From contig CANHSD010000139.1 of NCBI GenBank assembly GCA_947463105.1, positions 1 through 7,155 of the forward strand: a DNA stretch of 7,155 nt, in the 5' to 3' direction. The notes under the pieces were generated by a model. The model had not been told where the DNA came from, ran no database searches, and worked only from the letters and a program-made list of their open reading frames with translations. Shown here piece by piece: positions 1-5,428 of the stretch; the stretch's first letter is position 1; every line of letters begins with the position of its first letter. The translations under genes and the position numbers were made by a program. Origin of the DNA: Chitinophagaceae bacterium (GTDB lineage: Bacteria > Bacteroidota > Bacteroidia > Chitinophagales > Chitinophagaceae).

Positions 1-163
1 GGGATGCACCCAATAAACTCCTTTGGTGGATAGGCCCCAATACAAAGCATTTGAATTGGTCAAACCAAAACTCCCATGCAGAGCAATCAATTATAAAGGA
101 GTGAAACCTGGCAAAAGGGGGCATTAATACATAAGCGGGGTTTTTTGATTCAATCACAGAATG

Positions 164-179
164 TGTTCCACGTGGAACA
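164..179. promoter_or_regulatory. parS-like ParB binding site, copy 1 (perfect palindrome)
   Basis: TGTTCCACGTGGAACA is a perfect 16-bp palindrome and matches the known bacterial parS family (TGTTNCACGTGNAACA type), the loading site of ParB/Spo0J on origin-proximal DNA. It closes repeat unit 1. The sequence match is direct; binding by the host ParB is inferred, as no parA or parB gene is in the window. Confidence 0.75.
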
Positions 180-355
180 ATCGCCCTTCACCAGGGATGC
201 ACCCGGTAAGCCCCTTTGGTGGATAGGCCCCAATACAAAGCATTTGAATTGGTCAAACCAAAACTCCCATGCAGAGCAATCAATTATAAAGGAGTGAGGC
301 CTGGCAAAAGGGGGCATTAATACATAAGCAAGGCTTTTGATTCAATCACACAATG

Positions 356-371
356 TGTTCCACTTGGAACA
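356..371. promoter_or_regulatory. parS-like site, copy 2 (one central mismatch)
   Basis: TGTTCCACTTGGAACA sits in repeat unit 2, exactly 192 bp after copy 1. It differs from the perfect palindrome only at base 364 (G to T), which breaks the central CACGTG core. The outer TGTTCCA and TGGAACA arms are intact, so this may be a weakened or decaying site. Confidence 0.55.
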
Positions 372-591
372 ATCGCCCTTCACCAGGGATGCACCCGGTA
401 AGCCCCTTTGGTGGAAAGGCCCCAATACAAAGATTAAATTCTTTTGGGTTGAAAATCTTGGGTCGGCATCACCATCATTTGGGTTGGTCAAACCAAAACT
501 CCCATGCAGAGCAATCAATTATAAAGGAGTGAAACCTGGCAAAAGGGGAGCATAAAACCACAAGCAAGGATATTGATTCAACCACACAATG

Positions 592-607
592 TGTTCCACG
601 TGGAACA
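592..607. promoter_or_regulatory. parS-like ParB binding site, copy 3 (perfect palindrome)
   Basis: TGTTCCACGTGGAACA is restored as a perfect palindrome at the end of repeat unit 3, 236 bp after copy 2. Similarity between the units stops directly after it. Two perfect copies and one near-perfect copy within 444 bp is far more than chance would give for a 16-bp word. Confidence 0.75.
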
Positions 608-748
608 CTCGGACGCTTCTAACGCAAAAGCTGTGTTTGTTTAAAAAGTGTTTGGCTGATCAAGTATGTTCTAGAAACCCTGGTTGTTTTTAAAATCACC
701 AACTCCCCATAGAGGCACTAAACCCCAAAACTGCCCAACCCTTAAGCC
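608..748. other. Non-coding stretch between the repeat array and ybeY
   Basis: This segment lies between the last parS-like site and the ybeY stop codon. I see no tRNA-like cloverleaf, no convincing hairpin plus T-run terminator, no further repeat copy and no plausible small gene. It may hold the ybeY 3' end and the promoter of whatever gene lies left of the window, but no specific element can be named. Confidence 0.6.
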
Positions 749-1177
749 CTAAAGAAAATACTCATCCAACAATCGCTCCTCCATTTGTCTCATCAGGGCC
801 TTGTCTTTTTTCTGTTTATCCTTATAGCCCAACAAATGAAGCAAACCATGGAAGATGACACGATGCAACTCTCTGTAAAAAGGCTGACCCAAGGTTGCTG
901 CGTTTTCTTTTACCCGATCAATACTGATGTACAACTCTGCTTCGAGGGGCGCTTTGCGGGAGGCAGAAAGATCAAAAGTGATGATATCTGTATAGTAATC
1001 GTGTTGAAGAAAATCTCGGTTAATCCCGAGCAAATACTCATCACTGCAAAAAATGATATTGAGCGAACCCAGTGGTCGCTTGGTGGATTCGGCCGTACTG
1101 CCAAGAAATGATTTCAGGCGGTTTCGCTGTTTCAGTACATGCACGGGCTTCAGGCAAAAGAGATGTATATCGTTCAT
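749..1177 (-). CDS. ybeY: Endoribonuclease YbeY (rRNA maturation factor)
   Basis: The protein is 142 aa, a normal YbeY length. YbeY is a metal-dependent single-strand endoribonuclease that acts in 16S rRNA 3'-end maturation and ribosome quality control in the cytoplasm. The family signature is visible near the C-terminus as HGLLHLLGYKDK, with H110 and H114. The usual third histidine position (H-x3-H-x5-H) is D120 here. From memory, Bacteroidetes YbeY proteins commonly carry this GYKDK form, so it is probably a lineage variant and not damage. The central stretch GINRDFLQHDYYTDIITFD (51-69) matches the conserved region with the catalytic-site arginine (R54). I chose the ATG at 1175-1177 because the protein then begins MNDIHLFC, as is usual in the family; an upstream ATG at 1226-1228 would add 17 atypical residues and run into the feoA promoter region. 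The gene is divergent from feoA, 66 bp away. Confidence 0.92.
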   Translation of the reverse strand: MNDIHLFCLKPVHVLKQRNRLKSFLGSTAESTKRPLGSLNIIFCSDEYLLGINRDFLQHDYYTDIITFDLSASRKAPLEAELYISIDRVKENAATLGQPFYRELHRVIFHGLLHLLGYKDKQKKDKALMRQMEERLLDEYFL

Positions 1178-1217
1178 AGAAAGAGAATAAAAGTACAAGA
1201 AATCCACCGAAGGGAAG

Positions 1218-1225
1218 TAGCTTTG
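1218..1225 (+). promoter_or_regulatory. Putative Bacteroidetes -7 promoter element for feoA-nadD
   Basis: TAGCTTTG matches the Bacteroidetes -7 consensus TAnnTTTG. It lies 18 bp before the feoA ATG in the ybeY/feoA divergent gap, implying a very short leader of roughly 12 nt. No TTG-type -33 element is visible at the usual distance, so the call rests on one box. Confidence 0.4.
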
Positions 1226-1243
1226 CACCTCTTAGAATTGAAC

Positions 1244-1471
1244 ATGCAGAAAAAACTTTCAGCACTAGCGGTCGGACAAAAAGCAATCATCTGTTCTCTC
1301 GAAGACGAGGAACTGGTATTGAAACTGATGGAAATGGGCTTTCTTCCGGGAGAAGAAATTACTGTAGAACAAATAGCCCCTATGGGCGATCCTATTTCAG
1401 TAATGGTGGCCGGATACCAGGTAAGCTTGCGCATCAGCGAGGCAGATACTATAATGGTAGAGATTAAATAA
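1244..1471 (+). CDS. feoA: FeoA-domain protein (ferrous iron transport accessory)
   Basis: A 75-aa single-domain protein with the SH3-like FeoA fold pattern. It has the N-terminal LSALAVGQKAIICSL (5-19), the family hallmark LMEMGFLPGEEITVEQ (28-43), and the closing strand pair around MVAGYQVSLRISEADTIMVEI. FeoA proteins are cytoplasmic and assist the Fe(II) transporter FeoB; some orphan FeoA-domain proteins have other, unclear roles. I chose the ATG at 1244 because the family fold begins directly after it; longer in-frame versions would run through the promoter and into ybeY antisense. No feoB follows. The next gene is nadD, 27 bp downstream on the same strand, so the two probably share a transcript. 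The domain is clear; the partner is not. Confidence 0.88.
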   Translation: MQKKLSALAVGQKAIICSLEDEELVLKLMEMGFLPGEEITVEQIAPMGDPISVMVAGYQVSLRISEADTIMVEIK

Positions 1472-1498
1472 TCACAAATCATTGATTTTCATTTGCTT

Positions 1499-2068
1499 AT
1501 GAAAATTGGACTGTATTTTGGGTCTTTCAATCCTATTCACAATGGTCACCTGATCATTGCCACCCATATTTTACAACATACGGCGCTGGATCAGATTTGG
1601 TTTGTCGTCAGTCCACAAAACCCTTTCAAACAAAATGGTACATTGTTGAACGAGTATCATCGCCTCCACCTGGTGCAACGGGCCATCGAGGGAGAAACAA
1701 AACTGAAGGCTTCTGACATTGAATTCTCTCTTCCAAGGCCATCTTACACAATTGACACACTCACCTACCTAGAGGAAAAATATCCCGAGAATAGTTTTAA
1801 TGTAATCATGGGATCAGACAGTTATCAAAATATTGCAAAATGGAAAAGCGGAGAGGTGCTTCAAAAAAGATACCCCATTCTCGTTTACCTGAGACCCGGG
1901 TTTTCGATTGCTGAAGACGCTGCAAAAAAAGCAACCGTTCTCAATGCTCCCATGTTGGATATCTCATCTACCATCATCAGGAAATTGGTTGCTGCAGGTC
2001 AATCCATCAGGTATATGGTCCCCGAAACAGTGAATGAAGAAATTCTGAAAAGCGGATATTACAAGTAG
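1499..2068 (+). CDS. nadD: Nicotinate-nucleotide adenylyltransferase NadD
   Basis: A 189-aa protein that transfers AMP from ATP to nicotinate mononucleotide, giving deamido-NAD+, the penultimate step of NAD synthesis in the cytoplasm. The family motifs occur in order: GSFNPIHNGHL (8-18) with the (H/T)xGH nucleotidyltransferase signature, PSYTIDTL (81-88), MGSDSYQNIAKWK (104-116), and the C-terminal ISSTIIR (155-161) that contacts the ATP phosphates. The length is typical and nothing is missing. I chose the ATG at 1499; a TTG six bases upstream (1493) would add only two residues and lacks support. The gene follows feoA by 27 bp with no separate TAnnTTTG box, so co-transcription is likely. Its stop codon lies 6 bp from the stop of the convergent transporter gene. 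Confidence 0.96.
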   Translation: MKIGLYFGSFNPIHNGHLIIATHILQHTALDQIWFVVSPQNPFKQNGTLLNEYHRLHLVQRAIEGETKLKASDIEFSLPRPSYTIDTLTYLEEKYPENSFNVIMGSDSYQNIAKWKSGEVLQKRYPILVYLRPGFSIAEDAAKKATVLNAPMLDISSTIIRKLVAAGQSIRYMVPETVNEEILKSGYYK

Positions 2069-2074
2069 AACTTT

Positions 2075-3319
2075 CTATAGAAACCCCAACAACAAACAAC
2101 CGAGCGCAATCAATGGGGCGGCAATTCGGGTGTGATAAAGCAAGAAAAAAGTTGTACAAAAAACAGAAAAGAAAAGTATTGTATCAAGAAGGGGCTTATC
2201 AACAAAAGGAACAACAGTATCCTTAAAAAGATAAATGATGCTGGCGGTCATGATACCCACAACAGCTGCGTTTACACCAGCCATCATATGCTGAACCCTG
2301 CTGTACTGTTGGATGTTTTCCCAGAAAGGATAGAAAAAAATAACCAATAAAAAAGTTGGTAAAAAAATTCCCGTTGCGGCCAAAAAACATCCTAGTATTT
2401 GATACCCCCAGCCCCTATCGCTCATCGACACTCCACCAATGAAAGCACTGATAGAAAAAGCGGGTCCTGGTATGGCACGAACAACTCCTGATGCAGATAA
2501 AAAAACATCACGGTCAATACTGATGGCATCCTTGTTTGATCTTTTGATTCTATCCGTCGATGGTCTGACCACATATTGGTTGTACATCACCGGAATGAGT
2601 ACATCTGCACCACCAAATACGATGCTGCCGAAACGGTACATGTTTTCAAATACGTTGTAGGGTGTTCTGTGTTCCCAAGAATGTTTTCGTGCTGTTTCAG
2701 AGAGGTATCCAGCCAAAAGAAAAAGAGAGGCAAAAAGAATAGCAGGAAAAATTTGAAGGCGCTTGGCAATCGAAACTGTCAGTGTAGTGATAGGTTTTTT
2801 TGTTAAACCCATCAACCCGCCACAAACTAAAACAATTGGGAAAACCCATGGTGTTGTGAAAAGAGCATAGGTGACAATGGCTGAAACAAAAACAATAAAC
2901 CATTTTTGTTTGGTGTCAATCATTGAATATGTTTTAATAGAGGCAAAAGCAAGAAAACCAAGGGCCATGGGCTGGATGAAGCGAAGGTGTTGAAGAAAAG
3001 CAATGTTTTTACCGGATAAAACAAAAGAAAGGGCAGACATCAAAATAACTGCGGGCGTGGCCCAGATCAGCAAACTAACAATAGCTACCCAAACACCACC
3101 CTTACGATAGCCAATAAGAGAAACAGTTTGCGTTATTGTTGCACCGGGCATCAATTGGCAAAAAGCATTGATGTTGACAAGATCCTTGAGTGAAACATAG
3201 GGGTGCTTTTCAACAAAAAATTTAATCATCATCCCAAACTGGGCCTGAGGGCCACCAAAGGCTGATAAGCTGAAAAGCAAAACATCACGGAAAAAGGGGA
3301 AATGCTTTGAAAATCGCAA
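2075..3319 (-). CDS. chrA: ChrA-type chromate transporter (two-domain)
   Basis: A 414-aa, very hydrophobic inner-membrane protein with about ten or more predicted membrane segments and the duplicated layout of long-chain CHR-family transporters. The first half has SAFGGPQAQFGMM (19-31) and CQLMPGATITQ (54-64); the second half repeats the pattern with FGSIVFGGADVLIPVM (230-245) and RAIPGPAFSIS (281-291). Family members export chromate, often with sulfate as the competing ion; the real substrate here is unproven. The first repeat has PGA where the family usually has PGP. The start appears to be TTG at 3317-3319, since an in-frame TAA lies two codons upstream and the next ATG (residue 30) would remove the first conserved block. 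It follows the oxygenase gene by 3 bp and is probably translationally coupled. No chrB or chromate reductase is visible. Confidence 0.87.
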   Translation of the reverse strand: MRFSKHFPFFRDVLLFSLSAFGGPQAQFGMMIKFFVEKHPYVSLKDLVNINAFCQLMPGATITQTVSLIGYRKGGVWVAIVSLLIWATPAVILMSALSFVLSGKNIAFLQHLRFIQPMALGFLAFASIKTYSMIDTKQKWFIVFVSAIVTYALFTTPWVFPIVLVCGGLMGLTKKPITTLTVSIAKRLQIFPAILFASLFLLAGYLSETARKHSWEHRTPYNVFENMYRFGSIVFGGADVLIPVMYNQYVVRPSTDRIKRSNKDAISIDRDVFLSASGVVRAIPGPAFSISAFIGGVSMSDRGWGYQILGCFLAATGIFLPTFLLVIFFYPFWENIQQYSRVQHMMAGVNAAVVGIMTASIIYLFKDTVVPFVDKPLLDTILFFSVFCTTFFLLYHTRIAAPLIALGCLLLGFL

Positions 3320-3322
3320 GGA

Positions 3323-4267
3323 TTATTTTTTTAGACCTATTTCTCTGAGACGTTCGTCAAGATAAAAACCAGCTGTATAATCTTCATATAGTTTGGGATG
3401 GCTTTCAGAAATACAAGAAGATAAACAAGCAAGGGACATGTTGCTTCGGGGATGAAGGAAAAATGGAATAGAAAAACGTGAACTATGCCACAGTTCTCTT
3501 GGAGGGTTGACCACCCTGTGGGTAGTACTTTTTAACCTGTCATTCGTAAGGCGTTGCAACATATCGCCAACATTGACTACAATTTCACCTGGACCAGCTT
3601 TTACCGGCAGCCACTCACCTTCTTTGCTTAAAATTTCAAGTCCATCAGCAGACGCTCCAACCAATAGTGTAATCAAATTGATGTCTTCATGTTGTTCGGC
3701 ACGAATGGCTGATTTAGGTTCGTGCAAAATGGGAGGATAGTGGATGGCGCGAAGGATACTGTTACCAAGGTGAATGTGTTCGTCAAAAAAACTGTCGTCC
3801 AATTGAAGGTGTATGGCGATGGCAGAAAGTAAGGCGCTACCAGATACTTCAAATGCTCTATATGCTTTTTCAAAGAAAGCATTGAAATTTTCGGGACGCG
3901 TGACTTTAACATTGTCCGGGTATGACTCTGGGGACTCAACACCTTTTTCAATAATTTGGCCATATTGGAAAAACTCTTTAAGGTCAGGCGCATCACTCCC
4001 TTTGGCATGTTCCTTACCAAAAGAAGTATAGCCACGTTGACCGGCAAGACCCGCAATTTCGTATGATCTTTTATCTTGTTCAGATAAGCTGAAAAATTCT
4101 TTAACAGTAGCATAGAGGCTGTTGATGAGTTCATCGGGTATACCATGATTTTTAACCGAAACAAAGCCAACCTCTTCAAAGGCCTTGCCGAGAATAGATG
4201 CAAATTGGACTTTTTCTTCTTTGGTGCCGTTTATAAAATGATGAAGATCAACAACTGGTATGTTCAT
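3323..4267 (-). CDS. 2-oxoglutarate/Fe(II)-dependent oxygenase, isopenicillin N synthase-like family
   Basis: A 314-aa cytoplasmic protein. The N-terminal non-haem dioxygenase region begins IPVVDLHHF (3-11) and contains GFVSVKNHGIP (34-44), the typical DIOX_N hallmark. The C-terminal double-stranded beta-helix carries the iron-binding triad as H193 and D195 (in EQHEDINLITLL) and H250 (in STTHRVVNPP), plus R264 and S266 (RFS), which bind the 2-oxoglutarate carboxylate. All key residues are present, so the enzyme should be active. Known relatives include plant-type hydroxylases, ethylene-forming enzymes and antibiotic synthases; the substrate cannot be read from the sequence. It is the first gene of a two-gene minus-strand unit with the chromate transporter and is divergent from the DUF3089 gene. 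An ATG at 4265-4267 follows a -7 box by about 28 bp. No secretion signal is seen. Confidence 0.9.
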   Translation of the reverse strand: MNIPVVDLHHFINGTKEEKVQFASILGKAFEEVGFVSVKNHGIPDELINSLYATVKEFFSLSEQDKRSYEIAGLAGQRGYTSFGKEHAKGSDAPDLKEFFQYGQIIEKGVESPESYPDNVKVTRPENFNAFFEKAYRAFEVSGSALLSAIAIHLQLDDSFFDEHIHLGNSILRAIHYPPILHEPKSAIRAEQHEDINLITLLVGASADGLEILSKEGEWLPVKAGPGEIVVNVGDMLQRLTNDRLKSTTHRVVNPPRELWHSSRFSIPFFLHPRSNMSLACLSSCISESHPKLYEDYTAGFYLDERLREIGLKK

Positions 4268-4278
4268 GATAAAAAAGA

Positions 4279-4309
4279 TTGTTGGGTAAAAATAACAAAC
4301 ATAATTTTG
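4279..4309 (+). promoter_or_regulatory. Putative Bacteroidetes promoter for the DUF3089 lipoprotein gene
   Basis: The -7 box TAATTTTG (4302-4309) matches TAnnTTTG exactly. A TTG at 4279-4281, with a second at 4282-4284, provides a -33 element at 20 or 17 bp spacing, close to the known Bacteroidetes arrangement. The ATG follows 19 bp after the -7 box. Confidence 0.55.
4296..4303 (-). promoter_or_regulatory. Putative -7 promoter element for the oxygenase-chrA unit
   Basis: Read on the minus strand the sequence is TATGTTTG, an exact TAnnTTTG match, 28 bp before the oxygenase ATG. This implies a leader of roughly 20-25 nt. No TTG is visible at the -33 position. It overlaps the plus-strand -7 box by two bases. 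Confidence 0.45.
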
Positions 4310-4328
4310 AATTATAAATAGAAATTAA

Positions 4329-5354
4329 ATGGATAGGGTATTTTGTATTCTTTTGGTTGTTTTCACAATGTTCTCATGCTCTCCAAAAATCACATCTTAT
4401 TCGGGAGAAGCTGCGTTCACAAGTCAAACGGGTGTACCAGATTATGGTAAAATAGAATACTGGGCTGCGCATCCCGCCAAGAAAGATCCGTCTGATACCA
4501 TCCCATTTCCACTGAGAACTGAAGAAAAAGAAAAACAAGCAGATGTATTTTATTTACACCCCACAACATTGCTAGGTACTAGAGAAAACGGAAACGATAA
4601 CGCCAAAATTGATGATCCTTACATCAATTATAAAACTGATTATTCACCCATCATTTATCAAGCTTCGGCTTTCAATGAAAATGCAAGGGTTTTTGCTCCC
4701 CGATATCGGCAGGCACATATTGGCATGTATAGCGAGAAGGATAGCGCATCGAAATATGCAGCCTTTAATCTTGCTTATGAAGATGTGAAAAATGCATTTT
4801 TATATTATCTAAAAAATGAAAACAATGGTAGGCCAATTATAATTGCTTCACATAGCCAGGGAACAACTCATGCAACCCGGTTATTGAAAGAATTCTTTGA
4901 TGGCAAGGAACTCTCGGGTCGTTTGGTATGTGCATATCTAATAGGAATGGGGGTAAGAAAAGATAGCTATGAAAAAATACCCGTCTGCACAGATAGCACA
5001 AAAACTGGATGTTATGTAAGCTGGAGAACATACAGAAAGGATTATACGGGTGAGTGGGTAAACAGGCTTGACACCAGTATTGTGGTTGTCAATCCAGTTA
5101 CCTGGAAAACAACAAATGAAATAGCAGATAAATCATTACAAAAGGGTGCAGTATTGTATAACCTAAATAAAGTATATACAAAAACACAAAATAGCCAAGC
5201 CGAGGGAAACGCACTTTGGGTGTCACATCCAAGATTTCCTGGTTCTTTTTTATATAGAAATAAAAATTACCATGCGGGTGATATCAACCTGTTTTACGTT
5301 GATGTAAGAGAAGATGCCAGCAGAAGAATTAAATATTACTTGTTGAGTAAATGA
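4329..5354 (+). CDS. DUF3089 family alpha/beta-hydrolase-like lipoprotein
   Basis: A 341-aa protein with a short hydrophobic N-terminus ending FTMFSC, a lipobox-like site with the lipidated cysteine at C17. It is probably a cell-envelope lipoprotein. The body fits the DUF3089 family, a poorly known branch of alpha/beta hydrolases. DVFYLHPTTL (72-81) is the typical early strand. IIIASHSQGTTHATRLL (170-186) forms the nucleophile elbow with likely nucleophile S176; a serine replaces the first glycine of GxSxG. C220 and C228 may form a disulfide, and YHAGDINLFY (314-323) holds a likely catalytic histidine, H315. No acidic tract follows the lipid cysteine, so surface export is uncertain. No substrate is known; esterase or lipase activity is a family-level guess. 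The gene has its own promoter, shared back-to-back with the oxygenase unit, and a stress protein gene follows 74 bp later. Confidence 0.8.
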   Translation: MDRVFCILLVVFTMFSCSPKITSYSGEAAFTSQTGVPDYGKIEYWAAHPAKKDPSDTIPFPLRTEEKEKQADVFYLHPTTLLGTRENGNDNAKIDDPYINYKTDYSPIIYQASAFNENARVFAPRYRQAHIGMYSEKDSASKYAAFNLAYEDVKNAFLYYLKNENNGRPIIIASHSQGTTHATRLLKEFFDGKELSGRLVCAYLIGMGVRKDSYEKIPVCTDSTKTGCYVSWRTYRKDYTGEWVNRLDTSIVVVNPVTWKTTNEIADKSLQKGAVLYNLNKVYTKTQNSQAEGNALWVSHPRFPGSFLYRNKNYHAGDINLFYVDVREDASRRIKYYLLSK

Positions 5355-5408
5355 TATGAATCATAGGTAGAAATTACAGAGGTCATATATTAAAACCAGA
5401 AGGTAGAA

Positions 5409-5416
5409 TAAGTTTG
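5409..5416 (+). promoter_or_regulatory. Putative -7 promoter element for the universal stress protein gene
   Basis: TAAGTTTG matches TAnnTTTG and lies 12 bp before the ATG at 5429. Its final TTG is an in-frame alternative start codon at 5414. Because it falls inside the promoter box, it is unlikely to be translated. No -33 TTG is seen at the right spacing, and the 8-bp word AGGTAGAA directly precedes the box. Confidence 0.4.
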
Positions 5417-5428
5417 AAAAAACTTACG

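Larger units (their letters stand above)
1..607. repeat. Three tandem imperfect ~190-236 bp repeats, each ending in a parS-like palindrome
   Basis: Three direct repeat units start with GGGATGCACCC at 1, 194 and 386. Units 1 and 2 are 193 and 192 bp and differ at about a dozen positions by eye. Unit 3 is longer because of a 43-bp insertion at 433-475 and one extra base further on. Every unit holds the same order of elements: GGGATGCACCC, a TTGGT-CAA-ACCAA hairpin (56-68, 249-261, 484-496), a block around CAATCAATTATAAAGGAGTG, a TGATTCAATCA dyad, and a 16-bp parS-like palindrome. Similarity stops just after the third palindrome, so the array ends near 607. Unit 1 begins exactly at the window edge, so the array may continue to the left. 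No open frame is kept across the units: the inserted and deleted bases shift the frame and stops interrupt it. I therefore read it as non-coding, structural or regulatory DNA. Confidence 0.9.

Noticed and set aside
25..226. DnaA-box-like words GGTGGATAG at 25-33 and 218-226
   Set aside because: Each has two mismatches to TGTGGATAA, and the third unit has GGTGGAAAG. This is not enough to call an origin.
337..555. 72-codon open frame across repeat units 2 and 3
   Set aside because: The frame is not kept in the other units, the insertion in unit 3 shifts it, it crosses a parS-like site, and the peptide resembles no family I know. It is an accident of the repeat.
1..748. CRISPR array
   Set aside because: The repeats are long, contiguous and nearly identical across their whole length, with no short repeat and unique spacer pattern, and no cas gene is present.
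1139..1243. Longer FeoA reading with 35 extra N-terminal residues
   Set aside because: The extension runs antisense to ybeY and through the likely promoter, and FeoA-domain proteins normally start near residue 36 of that frame.
2072..2083. TTTCTATAGAAA as an intrinsic terminator
   Set aside because: The stem is all weak pairs but two, there is no loop space, and no T-run follows on either strand.
3673..4203. 176-codon minus-strand open frame inside the oxygenase gene
   Set aside because: It is a different-frame shadow of a gene with all its catalytic residues intact; its own product has no recognisable features.
5365..5408. Direct repeat AGGTAGAA at 5365-5372 and 5401-5408 before the stress protein gene
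   Set aside because: An 8-bp word repeated twice at 36 bp spacing is weak evidence for a regulator site; it could be chance.
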